DNA of 64,000 nt, taken from contig NZ_JACSUD010000008.1 in assembly GCF_014385435.1 (NCBI RefSeq), forward strand, positions 35,051 to 99,050, given 5' to 3'. The position numbers were made by a program, and so were the translations under genes. The notes beneath the pieces are model-generated. The model ran no database searches, had not been told where the DNA came from, and saw only the letters and a list, made by a program, of their open reading frames with translations. How positions within the stretch are numbered: position 1 is the first letter of the stretch; the number at the start of each line of letters is the position of its first letter. Of the stretch, positions 34,941 through 44,108 are shown one piece after another. Source of the DNA: Alloprevotella sp. Lung230. Its GTDB lineage: Bacteria; Bacteroidota; Bacteroidia; Bacteroidales; Bacteroidaceae.

Positions 34941-36728
34941 TCAAAGTTTGATTTCGCCCGCCTCTTGTACTGCCTGCATGACGCGGAGGAAGTTGCCGCC
35001 CCAAAGTTTTTCAAGGTCGCCGTCGGTCAGTCCCTCGGCTTGCAGACGGCGGGTGAGGTGGAGCAGTTCGGAAGCATCGGCCAAGCCCGGCACACCGCCG
35101 TCGCCGTCGAAGTCGGTGCCGATGCCCACGTGGTCGATGCCGGCCACGGCAATCATGTGGAGCATGTGGGCCACGGCATCGTCGATGGATGCCTTGTCGC
35201 TGTCGGTGCGCAGGAAGCCCTTATAGAAAGTGCACTGTGCCACCCCACCCTTTTCGGCCAAAGCACGGAGTTGATGGTCGGTGAGATTGCGCGGATGGTC
35301 GCACAGGCTGCGTGCCGAAGAGTGGCTGCACACGATGGGGAGCGAGGAGCAGGAGAGCGCGTCGTAGAAGGTGCTTTCGGCCGCATGGGAGAGGTCGACC
35401 ATCATTCCCACGCGGTTCATCTCCCGCACCACCGTGCGACCAAAGTCAGAGAGGCCGTCGTGTTCCGCTCCTTGTGTGGAGGGGAAGCGCTCGAGATCGT
35501 GCTTGCCGGGACGTGCCGAGTCGCAGATTTCGTTGTTTCCGTTGTGACAGAGCGTGGTGTAGACCACCCCTCGCCGGCGGAAGCGCTCCACGTTGGCCGG
35601 GTCGGTGCCGAAGGCATAGCCGTTTTCGATGCCGGGCATGATGCTGTGCAGGCCGGCCGCCTTGTTGGCATAAAGTTGTGCCGGCGTAAAGGCGAGGCGC
35701 GCCTGCGGACAACGCTCCACCATGGCTTCGAGGCGGTCGAGGATGTTGTTGGCGCGGGCGGTGGCTTGGCGGTGTTCGGCTTCGCTGCGTCCCTGTTGTG
35801 CCAGATAGGCCACCATGATGGACGTGTCCAGTCCTCCTTCGGTCATCTTGTGGATGTCTACCAAAATCTGGGGGTCGCGCCGATTGAAGTCGATGTCGCG
35901 GTCGAAAAACATCGGTGTGTCGCAGTGGGAGTCGAGCGTGAGATGACGGTCATGAAAATCCCGTGCACAGCGATAGCTTTCGGCCTCACCGACGAGGTGG
36001 GCAAAGAGTGGCCGCATCACCTCGCGCTCCATGCACTCGGGATGCCACTGCACGCCCAGAAGGCTCTTGTGCTCGGTGCTTTCGACCGCTTCGATTTCGT
36101 TGTCGGCAGCGCGAGCGGTGATGCGAAGTCGTGGCCCGGGGTCGGCCACCGTCTGGTGGTGGAAACTATTGACGGCGATGTGCGTGCCGAAGAGTCGGCC
36201 CAAAGTGCTGTCGGGCTCAATCGTCACGCCATGGGTGGCTTCGTTGCGCGGTGCCGTTTGCGAATGTTTGACGAGCAACGGTGCATCTGTGGGACGCTGC
36301 ACAGCGGTGTCCTGATAGACGCGACCGCCCAAGGCCGCCACCATCACCTGCATACCGCGACAGATGCCGAGCATCGGGATTTGACGGTCGGCCGCGAGAC
36401 GCACGAGCAGCAACTCTTGACCATCGCGCACAGGGTTGATGCCGCCGAGCTGAGGAATGGGCTCTTCGCCCATCCAGAGAGGATTGAGGTCGGCACCGCC
36501 CGAGAGGAGGAGTCCGTCGATGCGGTCGAGAAGCGGTTCGAGGGCTGCGAGGTCGGCCGAAGGCGGAAGGACGAGAGGTGTCCCCCCGGCCGCGAGCACC
36601 GACTCGTAATAGCCGGCTGCCAGTTCGCAACCTTTCTCTCCGAAATTGCCCGTGATGGCAATCAGCGGCCGCTTCGGGGCAAAACGCTCCGTGTGTTGCG
36701 CATAGAGCGTTGCTAAATCGTGGTTCAT
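34941..36728 (-). CDS. Fusion of class I glutamine-amidotransferase-like hydrolase and M19 membrane dipeptidase
   Basis: 595 residues in two enzyme domains. Residues 20-245 are a PuuD-like gamma-glutamyl hydrolase (peptidase C26): DGLLLSGGADLNP, nucleophile Cys123 in GICRGMQV, and His229/Glu231 in GVQWHPE. Residues 260-595 are an M19 renal-dipeptidase domain with metal ligands His268 and Asp270 (DSHCD), Glu368 (PGIENGY), His448 (DLSHAAEST) and His469 (CSHSSARS), plus GIGTDFDGDGG. Both active sites look complete. No signal peptide is visible, so it is probably cytoplasmic. The pairing could remove a gamma-glutamyl group and then split the released dipeptide, as in glutathione breakdown; that is inference. 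It is 5 bases after DUF4491 and 34 before the M28 gene. Confidence 0.88.
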   Translation of the reverse strand: MNHDLATLYAQHTERFAPKRPLIAITGNFGEKGCELAAGYYESVLAAGGTPLVLPPSADLAALEPLLDRIDGLLLSGGADLNPLWMGEEPIPQLGGINPVRDGQELLLVRLAADRQIPMLGICRGMQVMVAALGGRVYQDTAVQRPTDAPLLVKHSQTAPRNEATHGVTIEPDSTLGRLFGTHIAVNSFHHQTVADPGPRLRITARAADNEIEAVESTEHKSLLGVQWHPECMEREVMRPLFAHLVGEAESYRCARDFHDRHLTLDSHCDTPMFFDRDIDFNRRDPQILVDIHKMTEGGLDTSIMVAYLAQQGRSEAEHRQATARANNILDRLEAMVERCPQARLAFTPAQLYANKAAGLHSIMPGIENGYAFGTDPANVERFRRRGVVYTTLCHNGNNEICDSARPGKHDLERFPSTQGAEHDGLSDFGRTVVREMNRVGMMVDLSHAAESTFYDALSCSSLPIVCSHSSARSLCDHPRNLTDHQLRALAEKGGVAQCTFYKGFLRTDSDKASIDDAVAHMLHMIAVAGIDHVGIGTDFDGDGGVPGLADASELLHLTRRLQAEGLTDGDLEKLWGGNFLRVMQAVQEAGEIKL

Positions 36729-36733
36729 AGCGC

Positions 36734-37075
36734 TTATTTCTTTTTGGCCTTGCCCTGATAAGGCACAGCGTCGGCAGGATAGGTGTGTTTGCGTTCTGGA
36801 TTCATCGGAAACCAGCCCTTGATGACGCGTTGGCGCTGCTCAAAGATTTCGATGATGCTCCAAAGGCACGAAAAACCGACAATGGCCAAGACGGCACTAT
36901 AGAAGACGCTTTGGATGTACAGCGCACCGATGACGGCAGCAATGCCGGCCACCAGAAACGCCCACCAAGAGCGCGTGCCGAAATAGTACTCAGCCTTGAT
37001 GACAATCGGATGGAAAACGCCGATGATGAGGAAGGTGCACAGTCCGAGCAAGGCACCTTGATAGTAGAGGGTCAT
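36734..37075 (-). CDS. DUF4491 family membrane protein
   Basis: 113 residues, uncharacterised. The stretch GLCTFLIIGVFHPIVIKAEYYFGTRSWW is typical of DUF4491, with three predicted membrane helices (about 8-25, 38-55, 58-76) and a cytoplasmic basic tail ending GKAKKK. It lies 49 bases after the Lrp-type regulator and 5 bases before the GATase-dipeptidase fusion, so it is likely in the same transcript. Function cannot be inferred beyond an inner-membrane location. Confidence 0.82.
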   Translation of the reverse strand: MTLYYQGALLGLCTFLIIGVFHPIVIKAEYYFGTRSWWAFLVAGIAAVIGALYIQSVFYSAVLAIVGFSCLWSIIEIFEQRQRVIKGWFPMNPERKHTYPADAVPYQGKAKKK

Positions 37076-37124
37076 AGTTTGTAGAATGATAGAAAGGGAA
37101 AAGCACGCCGAGCGTGCTCAGTGT

Positions 37125-37649
37125 TTAGTCTTCGACCTCATCGACAAGGTGGATGGGTAGTGGGCCGTTCTTGTCGAGGTAGTCCTCCACTTCAAAGAGG
37201 ATGGGGACGGTGCGTGAGATGCTCTGTTCGAGCGAAATCATCGTTTCGGTGGAGGTCACACCGGGGATTTCTTGGATTTTGTTGTTGAGCAAGTCTTTCA
37301 GGTGCTCGTTGTCGCGAGAGTAGAGTTTCACCAAGACGGTGTAAGGGCCGGTGGTGAAGTGGCATTCCACGATTTCGGGAATTTTGTTGAGTTGGTCGAC
37401 CGTCTGCTTGTACATCGAGCCGCGTTCGAGCTTGATGCCGATGTAGGTGCAAGTGCCGAAACCCAAAAACTTCGGACTCACCTGATAGCCGCTTCCGGTG
37501 ATGATGCCCTTTTCGATCATGCGCACGACACGCTGATGGATGGCAGCGCGCGACACACCGCAATGTGCAGCAATCTCCTTGAAACTGCGGCGGGCGTCGA
37601 TGGAGATGATTCTAAGGATCTTACGGTCCAGTAAATCTGCTTTCTTCAT
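37125..37649 (-). CDS. Lrp/AsnC family transcriptional regulator
   Basis: 174 residues from the ATG at 37649; the longer frame crosses the promoter box. Residues 5-60 are the AsnC helix-turn-helix (LDRKILRIISIDARRSFKEIA, then GVSRAAIHQRVVRM). The C-terminal RAM domain, which binds effector amino acids and forms octamers, follows (TGPYTVLVKLYSRDNEHL, IPGVTSTETMISLEQSI). It is probably the first gene of a unit with DUF4491, the GATase-dipeptidase fusion, the M28 protein and sufE. It may tune peptide or amino-acid use in response to amino acids; this is inference. Confidence 0.9.
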   Translation of the reverse strand: MKKADLLDRKILRIISIDARRSFKEIAAHCGVSRAAIHQRVVRMIEKGIITGSGYQVSPKFLGFGTCTYIGIKLERGSMYKQTVDQLNKIPEIVECHFTTGPYTVLVKLYSRDNEHLKDLLNNKIQEIPGVTSTETMISLEQSISRTVPILFEVEDYLDKNGPLPIHLVDEVED

Positions 37650-37676
37650 ATTGTAGTTCGTGTTTTGTTGAGAGTA

Positions 37677-37684
37677 CAAAAATA
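37677..37684 (-). promoter_or_regulatory. Bacteroidota -7 box for the Lrp-sufE unit
   Basis: The minus strand reads TATTTTTG, fitting TAnnTTTG, 27 bases before the Lrp ATG. Confidence 0.55.
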
Positions 37685-38062
37685 GGTAAAACTTTTGACA
37701 AAGCGCTTTATTTCTACTTTTTTTTATGCGAAGTGTCATTTTGGAGGAGGAATTTGCGGGAAAGCAGTTGTCGGAAGTAGACATTTGCGGCTTTTGCAGT
37801 GCCGCCGACCTTTGTGGCCGGTGCTCCGGTGCGTGTGCCGCCGTCGTCTTCTCGTTACGTGATGGAATTTTCTACACGTTGAAAGAAAACTTCATTAGCC
37901 AACGACCCGGAACACACTGCACAAGGAGAAAGAAAGCAGCACTCCTCTCGGAAGAAGGCGCCACCACGCCCAAACAGCGCGGAAAACGGCCTGCAATCGG
38001 CCGATGAAGGTGGAAAGTGCAAAAAAAGTGGGTAAATCTTTCTTCGTTCATCAAAAACTCTC
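37685..38062. other. Intergenic stretch without a supported gene
   Basis: A 93-codon plus-strand frame (37726-38007) crosses it, but it has no homologous features, and its last part runs into the promoter of the next gene. The stretch ACGTGATGGAATTTTCTACA near 37857 loosely resembles the TTTTCA units at 7695-7782. Nothing else was seen. Confidence 0.5.
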
Positions 38063-38070
38063 TACCTTTG
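38063..38070 (+). promoter_or_regulatory. Bacteroidota -7 box for the AspT-type exchanger
   Basis: TACCTTTG fits TAnnTTTG 93 bases before the ATG at 38164. Confidence 0.5.
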
Positions 38071-38163
38071 CGGCAATAGGGCCGCGTCCCTCCCAAAAAC
38101 ACTCTTTTTCTCGGAGCTTGCTCCCCTTTTATTTCACTGCTTTTCTTTCCCGCAGATTTCATC

Positions 38164-39819
38164 ATGTGGTTCATCGACCTTCTCACCACGCCCTCGGCCA
38201 TTCAGGCCGTCATTGTCCTTTCGGCCGTTTGTGCCTTAGGGCTCTCGTTGGCGAAATTTCGCTTCAAGGGCATCAGTCTGGGCATCACGTTCGTGTTCTT
38301 TGCCGGCATTTTGGCCGGTGCGCTCGGACTGGAGCTCGACCCTCAGATGCTCTCCTATGCCGAAAGTTTCGGGCTTGTCCTTTTTGTCTACACCCTCGGC
38401 CTGCAAGTGGGTCCGGGCTTCATGAGTGCCTTCAAGCACGGCGGCACAGAACTAAATGTACTCTCGGTGGGCATCGTACTGCTCGGTACGCTCATGACGC
38501 TGGCCATGGCAGCCGCCGGATGGCTCCCCTTTGCCGACCTCATCGGCGTGCTGTGCGGCGCCACCACCAACACGCCTGCCCTCGGTGCCGCCCAACAGAC
38601 GCTCAAGCAGCTGGGGCAACCCTCGGCCGTGGCAGCATTGAGTTGCGCCGTGACTTACCCCATCGGCATGATTGGTGTCATCATCGTGCTGGTGGTGATG
38701 AAAGGGTGGCTCAAGCGCCACGAGCACCCCGACGACAGCGACAGCGATAGCGAAGCCTTCATCACCTCCTACGGCGTGTGCAACCCCGCCCTCTTCGGCC
38801 TCACCATCTACGAAATCGTCACTGGCTTTGCCCATGCCAAGTTTGTCGTGTCGCGCATTTGGCGCGAGGGCGAAGTCATCCTCCCCGGCAGCGACACTGT
38901 CATCCAGAAGGGCGACCGCCTGCTCGTCATCACCCAAAAGACGCAGGTCGACCTGCTCACCAAACTCTTCGGTAGCCACGACGACACCAACTGGATGGAG
39001 AAGAACATCGACTGGAACACCATCGACCCTCACCTCGTCTCGCGCCGCATCCTCATCACTCGCTCGGGCATCAACGGCAAGCGCCTGCGCGACCTCCACT
39101 TGCGCAACCGCTTCGGCGTGACGGTGAGCCGCGTGAAGCGTGCCGACCTCCAACTCCTGGCCACGCCCGAACTCATGCTGCGCATCGGCGACCGCATCAC
39201 CGTGGTGGGCACGAAGGACAGTGTGGAACAGGTCATCGACGAATTGGGCAATGAGGTGAAACATCTCGAAGAGCCCAACATGGTGACGATCTTCATCGGT
39301 ATCACGCTCGGTCTGCTGCTGGGGAGCATCCCCCTCAACTTCGGCCTGAGTTATCCCGTCCGGCTGGGGCTTGCGGGCGGACCCATCATCATGGGTATCC
39401 TCATCGGCAGCTACGGCCCGCGCCTGCACATGGTGGCTTACACCACACAGTCGGCCAACTTGATGCTGCGTTCGCTCGGCCTTTCGATGTATCTGGCCTG
39501 CCTGGGGTTGGATGCCGGTGGCGACTTCCTGGCCACGGTGATGCAGCCGGCGGCGCTCAAATGGATTGGCATTGCCGCCCTCCTCACTGCCCTACCCCTC
39601 ATCCTCGTGGCCGCCATCGCGGTGAACTATCGCCACAAGTCGCTCGCCACCACGGCCGGCATGCTCTGCGGCGCCATGGCCAATCCCATCGCCTTGGGCT
39701 ATGTCAACGACACCCTCCCCGGCGACCGCGCCTCCATCGCCTACGCCACCGTCTATCCCCTCGGCATGTTTCTGCGCGTCATCATCGCTCAAATCATCGT
39801 CATGCTCTGGTTTGCCTGA
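38164..39819 (+). CDS. AspT/YidE/YbjL-type putative transporter with TrkA-C domains
   Basis: 551 residues. Two homologous membrane halves (about 8-180 and 375-550, each with five or six helices) flank a cytoplasmic middle holding two TrkA-C-like domains (VILPGSDTVIQKGDRLLVIT; ADLQLLATPELMLRIGDRITVVG). The repeated motif LCGATTNTPALGAA / LCGAMANPIALGY is the signature of the aspartate:alanine exchanger family. Substrate is not determined; amino acids or dicarboxylates are usual guesses. It is monocistronic with its own promoter box and a shared terminator, convergent with the acyl-CoA synthetase gene. Confidence 0.88.
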   Translation: MWFIDLLTTPSAIQAVIVLSAVCALGLSLAKFRFKGISLGITFVFFAGILAGALGLELDPQMLSYAESFGLVLFVYTLGLQVGPGFMSAFKHGGTELNVLSVGIVLLGTLMTLAMAAAGWLPFADLIGVLCGATTNTPALGAAQQTLKQLGQPSAVAALSCAVTYPIGMIGVIIVLVVMKGWLKRHEHPDDSDSDSEAFITSYGVCNPALFGLTIYEIVTGFAHAKFVVSRIWREGEVILPGSDTVIQKGDRLLVITQKTQVDLLTKLFGSHDDTNWMEKNIDWNTIDPHLVSRRILITRSGINGKRLRDLHLRNRFGVTVSRVKRADLQLLATPELMLRIGDRITVVGTKDSVEQVIDELGNEVKHLEEPNMVTIFIGITLGLLLGSIPLNFGLSYPVRLGLAGGPIIMGILIGSYGPRLHMVAYTTQSANLMLRSLGLSMYLACLGLDAGGDFLATVMQPAALKWIGIAALLTALPLILVAAIAVNYRHKSLATTAGMLCGAMANPIALGYVNDTLPGDRASIAYATVYPLGMFLRVIIAQIIVMLWFA

Positions 39820-39853
39820 ACCACCGACGGTAACACCGTTGAGCAAACAAACG

Positions 39854-39901
39854 AAATGAGGTCTTAGGTAGAAATCGCTCTACCTAAGACCTCATTTCCT
39901 T
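39854..39901. terminator. Bidirectional terminator between convergent genes
   Basis: A perfect 19-bp stem (AAATGAGGTCTTAGGTAGA and its complement) with a 6-base loop, T-rich on the plus side and A-rich on the left, between the stops at 39819 and 39928. Confidence 0.92.
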
Positions 39902-39927
39902 TCAGAGGGATGTAAAAGGCCGTGCCC

Positions 39928-41553
39928 TTACTTCTTCTCCGTGAGTCCCAGTTCGCGGGCGGAGATTTCGCGCATGTCGACCTTTCGGATTTTGCCGGCA
40001 ATGGTCATCGGAAACTCCGTGACAAACTTCCAGTAACGCGGCACCTTGTAGTGAGCGATGCGGTCTTTGCAGAAAGCGCGGAGGTCGTCGCCGGTGAGGG
40101 TAACCCCTTCTTTGAGGATAACCCAGGCCATGAGTTCTTCACCATATTTCTCACTGGGAACACCGATGACTTGAGCGTCCATGACACCGGGGTGGGTGTA
40201 GAGGAAGTCCTCAATCTCCTTGGGCGAAATGTTTTCGCCGCCGCGGATGATGAGGTCTTTGATGCGTCCTTCGATGTAGACGTAGCCCTCTTCGTCCATC
40301 GAGCCGAGGTCGCCGGTGTGCATCCAGCGTTGCGCGTCGAGCACGCGTTGGGTGGACTCGGGGTCGTTCCAGTAACCCAGCATCACAGAGTAGCCACGGG
40401 TGCAGATTTCGCCGGCTTTGCCGCGTGGGAGCACGCGTCCGGTGTCGGGGTCGATGATTTTGATTTCGATGTGGTCCTGCACGGTGCCGACGGAGTAGAT
40501 TTGCTTCTCAAAGGGTGCCCCGATGCGGGTCTGGGTCGATACGGGGGAGGTTTCGGTCATGCCGTAGCAGATGGTGATTTCGTGCATGTTCATCAGTTCC
40601 TTCACCTTTTTCATCACTTCCGGCGGACACACCGAACCCGCCATGATGCCCGTGCGGAGGGAGCGCAGGTCGTAGTCCTTCTTCTCCATCTCTTCCAGTT
40701 CGACGATGAACATCGTGGGCACACCGTAGAGAGAGGTGCAGCGCTCGCGTTCTACGACTTCGAGAGTGACCCGTGGGTCGAAACTATCGTTGGGAATGAC
40801 GATGGTAGCACCATGGGTGGTGCAGGCCATGTTGCCCAGAACCATCCCGAAACAGTGGAAGAAGGGTACGGGCAGACAAACGCGGTCGGCCGAGGTGTAG
40901 TGCATGCGCTCACCGATGAAGAAGCCGTTGTTGAGGATATTGTGGTGGGAGAGCGTAACGCCCTTCGGGTTGCCCGTGGTGCCGGAGGTGTATTGGATAT
41001 TGACGGGGTCGTCAAACTGCACCGCGTCTTCCCACTCGCGCAGCGTCTCGTCGCTCACGCTTTCACCATCGGCCAAGAAGCGTTCCCACGTCTCGTCCCA
41101 ATAGATTTCGCGGGCAAGGGTGGGCGCTTTCACGCGGCTTTTGCGGAGCATCTGCTTGTAGTTGCTCGTTTTGAACTGCAAGGCGGCAAACACCGTGGTG
41201 ATGCCCGACTGGTTGAGCACGTAGACCAACTCGTGGGTGCGGGCAGCGGGATTGAGGTTGACCATGATGACGCCGATGCGCGCCGTGGCATATTGGAGCA
41301 GCACCCACTGGTAGCAGTTGGGCGACCAGATGCCCACGCGCTCGCCGGGCTGCACGCCGAGGGCAATCAATCCTTTGGCCACACGCCCCACTTGCTCGTA
41401 GAATTCGGCATAAGTGGCGCGATAGCCTTGGTGGGCACTGATGAGCGCATCGTTGTTCGGGTTGGCTTCGACGATGTTGCGCAGGTGGCTATTGATGGTT
41501 TCGCCAAACAGGTGTGTGCTCGACGCACCTTGTACGTAAGAAGGGGTATTCAT
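39928..41553 (-). CDS. AMP-dependent acyl-CoA synthetase
   Basis: 541 residues from the ATG at 41553. Activates a fatty or other carboxylic acid to its acyl-CoA through an acyl-adenylate. The AMP-binding signature YTSGTTGNPKGVTLSHHN lies near residue 180, then YGMTETSP near 325 and the hinge GDLGSMDEEGYVYIEGRIKD near 415, with the catalytic Lys in the final VPRYWKFVTEFPMTIAGKIRK. It most resembles medium- or long-chain FadD-like enzymes of Bacteroidales; the exact chain length is not readable. It is monocistronic, with a bidirectional terminator after it. No promoter box of the usual type was found. Confidence 0.92.
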   Translation of the reverse strand: MNTPSYVQGASSTHLFGETINSHLRNIVEANPNNDALISAHQGYRATYAEFYEQVGRVAKGLIALGVQPGERVGIWSPNCYQWVLLQYATARIGVIMVNLNPAARTHELVYVLNQSGITTVFAALQFKTSNYKQMLRKSRVKAPTLAREIYWDETWERFLADGESVSDETLREWEDAVQFDDPVNIQYTSGTTGNPKGVTLSHHNILNNGFFIGERMHYTSADRVCLPVPFFHCFGMVLGNMACTTHGATIVIPNDSFDPRVTLEVVERERCTSLYGVPTMFIVELEEMEKKDYDLRSLRTGIMAGSVCPPEVMKKVKELMNMHEITICYGMTETSPVSTQTRIGAPFEKQIYSVGTVQDHIEIKIIDPDTGRVLPRGKAGEICTRGYSVMLGYWNDPESTQRVLDAQRWMHTGDLGSMDEEGYVYIEGRIKDLIIRGGENISPKEIEDFLYTHPGVMDAQVIGVPSEKYGEELMAWVILKEGVTLTGDDLRAFCKDRIAHYKVPRYWKFVTEFPMTIAGKIRKVDMREISARELGLTEKK

Positions 41554-41903
41554 GAGTTTTTGTATGGGAGGTTTGTGTTGGTTGTATTGTTGTGTTAGGA
41601 CCAAGCGAATGTAGGCATTTCCCGAGGGAAGGGCAAAGACTTCTCCTTAAAAAACGTCTATTTCCTCCTTCTTTTGTCCTATTCTCCCCTACCTTGCCCT
41701 TTCTGCATTCCATAAGTGTGGGTCCGCTTTGCAAAAATGCCCCTCCCCCACCCTCGCTCCACCCTTCTATTGGGCTGGATTTGCTGGCTTTCTTGACCCT
41801 TGTTTTTTCTAGCCATAAGGGCCGAAAATAGGTATATTTTGAGGTTTATTCGTGGATGGAAGTAGCTGGTGCGCGTACCTTTTACAAATTCATCAATAAA
41901 AAC
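41554..41903. other. Intergenic stretch without a supported gene
   Basis: AT-rich DNA between the acyl-CoA synthetase start and the hairpin at 41904. Short frames on both strands have no domain features. Nothing else was seen. Confidence 0.5.
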
Positions 41904-41942
41904 AACTGCAATCAAGGAGCTTTGAGTTCCTTGATTGCAGTT
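41904..41942 (-). terminator. Terminator for the orphan lipoprotein
   Basis: A 15-bp stem, AACTGCAATCAAGGA with its complement, around a 9-base loop; the minus strand continues with GTTTTTATT. It lies about 100 bases past the stop at 42040. Confidence 0.85.
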
Positions 41943-42039
41943 ATATTGTACAATAAAATTCTCTATTATGTAATTTATGTTCTAATAGATAACAGAATAG
42001 TGCTAATTTATTCCCCAGTCAAAAGGGAATACTTTAATT

Positions 42040-42624
42040 TTATAATTTCCAATCGTATACACTTTTAACCGTATACCAAATAATTTTATTCGGAAGAATA
42101 GGATAGTAAGTATCTACTTCACGAAGTTGCTCATCATATCCTATATACAATAATTTAGTTGTACATCTTGCGGTTTTACCACCCCAGTTATCTATTCGAG
42201 CACCTAACTCCATATTTTCTATAGGTATTGATGGGTGAAATCCCATGTGCTTTTTTCTGCTATAAATAGGAGTGAGTTCATTATATCCACGGATATCTAT
42301 ATTCTGCAAACAAACAGCATACTTTGCATAGTAGATTTTATTGGCTTCAAAACCTTCAACCTTGTCGGTGAATTTTATTCTTATCCAATCTTCTTTTTCT
42401 AAAGTGGTCACCCCTCCATAAGAAGTATCAATAACGGGACCTTCTCCCGAAGGTCTCGAATTTCTAAAATTGAGCTTCTTAGGATCCAAAGAGATGACTT
42501 CCTCTTTTTTTACCTTAATCACTCCACCATCTGCCGTTTTAAGGAGGTCGATATTGCTATTCTCTTCTTGACAAGAAACGAAAAAGCAAAATAAACATAC
42601 CAAAGGAAATAAGAACTTTATCAT
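42040..42624 (-). CDS. Orphan lipoprotein of low GC content
   Basis: 194 residues, function unknown. The signal FLFPLVCLFCFFVSC gives lipobox Cys18, followed by QEENS. The rest is a soluble domain with many Tyr, Lys and Ile, and KIYYAKYAVCLQNIDIRGYN as the most distinctive stretch; no family recognised. The DNA is clearly richer in A and T than its neighbours and uses A/T third positions, unlike the C-rich codons elsewhere. That suggests recent arrival, and an insertion sequence and a toxin-antitoxin pair lie within 5 kb. It has its own promoter box and terminator. Confidence 0.72.
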   Translation of the reverse strand: MIKFLFPLVCLFCFFVSCQEENSNIDLLKTADGGVIKVKKEEVISLDPKKLNFRNSRPSGEGPVIDTSYGGVTTLEKEDWIRIKFTDKVEGFEANKIYYAKYAVCLQNIDIRGYNELTPIYSRKKHMGFHPSIPIENMELGARIDNWGGKTARCTTKLLYIGYDEQLREVDTYYPILPNKIIWYTVKSVYDWKL

Positions 42625-42640
42625 ACTCTTTTATTTTGTG

Positions 42641-42648
42641 CAAAGGTA
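42641..42648 (-). promoter_or_regulatory. Bacteroidota -7 box for the orphan lipoprotein
   Basis: The minus strand reads TACCTTTG, fitting TAnnTTTG, 16 bases before the start codon. Confidence 0.55.
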
Positions 42649-42791
42649 AAGAAAAAAAACATACACACAAAAAATATCACATTCTTTTTGAGTGGAATGA
42701 TTTAGGTTTATGCCTTACGTCTTTGGTTGTCGCCCTAATGTCTACAATCATACTCTTTCGACGCGGGATTTGAGGGGAGGTCTTGTTGTGC

Positions 42792-43817
42792 TCAGAAGTC
42801 CACGTAGTGCTGTTGCAGCACAGGGCTTCGCCAATGTCGGTAGCGGGTGCCGAAGTGCGTTTCTTCTTCGGGGTCAAACTCGGCAGGCATCGTGGGTGCC
42901 GGCACGCCGTCGCCGAGGCGGACGGTGCTGCGTTCTTCCCACGCTTCGTCCCAGAGGTCGCGCTCGATGAACGATTGGAGCAATCGGCTGCCACCTTCCA
43001 CAAAGAGCGACTGCACCCTGTCGCGGCGAAAAGCATCCAGCAGACTGTCGATGTCGGCAAAGGCCTGAAAACCCGCTTGCAGGGCGCGCTCATCGACACT
43101 TCCCAGCACGCAGCGCAGGGGAGAGCGACCGGGCCAATGGCGCACGGTGAGTGCCGGGCGGTCGAGTTCAAAGGTGCGTCGTCCCACAAGAATGGCTTCA
43201 TGTTCTGCCCGAAGCCGATGCACCCGCAGCAGGGTGGTGGGGGTGGAAAGTTGTGCCGGACGCCCGATGGGGTTGCCTTCGGCATCGAGGGTACGGCAGC
43301 GGTCGATGAACCCATCGGCACTGGCTGCCCATTTGAGGGTGATGAAGGGGCGGCGCAGGACGTTGACGCAGAAGAAGCGACGGTTGAGGTCGATGCACGC
43401 TTCGCGAAGCACGCCCACAATGACTTCTATTCCGGCTTCACGCATCATCTTGATGCCGCGGCCACCCACTTTGCTGAAAGGGTCTACGCAACCCACCACA
43501 CACCGACGAATGCCGCTGCGCACGATGAGGGCAGCGCAGGGCGGAGTGCGGCCGTAGTGGGCACAAGGCTCAAGGCTGACGTAGATGGTCGACTGCGGGA
43601 GTAGCGCCTTATCGGCCGGGGACACACTGCGGAGAGCATTGACCTCGGCATGACCTTCGCCGGGACGGATATGGTAGCCTTCGCCCAGGATGCGCCCGCC
43701 TTGCTCGTCGGGATAGACGATGACTGCGCCCACCATGGGATTGGGCGAGGTGGTGAGACTGCCGTTGCGTGCCAGTTGGAGGCAGCGCTGCATCCAGTGT
43801 TCGTGGGAGATGTTCAT
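42792..43817 (-). CDS. ribD: Bifunctional riboflavin deaminase-reductase RibD
   Basis: 341 residues from the ATG at 43817; the longer frame has no family similarity. Catalyses the second and third steps of riboflavin synthesis. The N-terminal deaminase has the zinc site His56-Ala-Glu58 (GEGHAEVNAL) and Cys85/Cys94 in EPCAHYGRTPPC. The C-terminal pyrimidine reductase domain begins near residue 150 (RPFITLKWAASADGFI) with VEGGSRLLQSFIE near the end. No FMN riboswitch was recognised upstream. It lies 291 bases downstream of the DUF5131-like gene on the same strand, and other rib genes are outside the window. Confidence 0.95.
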   Translation of the reverse strand: MNISHEHWMQRCLQLARNGSLTTSPNPMVGAVIVYPDEQGGRILGEGYHIRPGEGHAEVNALRSVSPADKALLPQSTIYVSLEPCAHYGRTPPCAALIVRSGIRRCVVGCVDPFSKVGGRGIKMMREAGIEVIVGVLREACIDLNRRFFCVNVLRRPFITLKWAASADGFIDRCRTLDAEGNPIGRPAQLSTPTTLLRVHRLRAEHEAILVGRRTFELDRPALTVRHWPGRSPLRCVLGSVDERALQAGFQAFADIDSLLDAFRRDRVQSLFVEGGSRLLQSFIERDLWDEAWEERSTVRLGDGVPAPTMPAEFDPEEETHFGTRYRHWRSPVLQQHYVDF

Positions 43818-43994
43818 GTGTCGGTGGGCAGAGAGATTATTGAGCGTTGCGGGGGTGATTCGGAAGGGTGGGGCAGTGCGTTGCTCCACACGTTCAGGTT
43901 GGGGCAGCAGGTGTAGGTTTTGTGTGCTGAGCGTACCGCCGGCACAGAGCAGAAGGAGTTTTCTCACGGGGAAAAGAAAACAAAGAGGGTATCC

Positions 43995-44018
43995 ATTAAT
44001 TTGGAACACCTACTTAGG
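43995..44018. repeat. Dispersed repeat, partial copy
   Basis: ATTAATTTGGAACACCTACT with the following TAGG resembles the right end of the repeat at 28705-28766; GAACACCTACTTAG also occurs at 46123-46136. The rest of the gap 43818-44108 is empty apart from a possible TAAATTTG box on the minus strand (44030-44037) for ribD. Confidence 0.5.
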
Positions 44019-44108
44019 TTTCACCGATACAAATTTACGCCTTTTTCGGCAGTGGAGCAACTTCTACTGCAAAAAAAGGCATCGTTTCCTCCTTTCTTCC
44101 TTGCGCCA

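Noticed and set aside
37857..37890. Additional copy of the TTTTCA array
   Set aside because: Only loose similarity, and spacing is 19 bases, not 21-22.
37726..38007. 93-codon plus-strand frame
   Set aside because: No domain or signal features, and it overlaps the promoter region of the AspT-type gene.
43818..44108. FMN riboswitch before ribD
   Set aside because: The conserved FMN-aptamer segments are not recognisable in this stretch.
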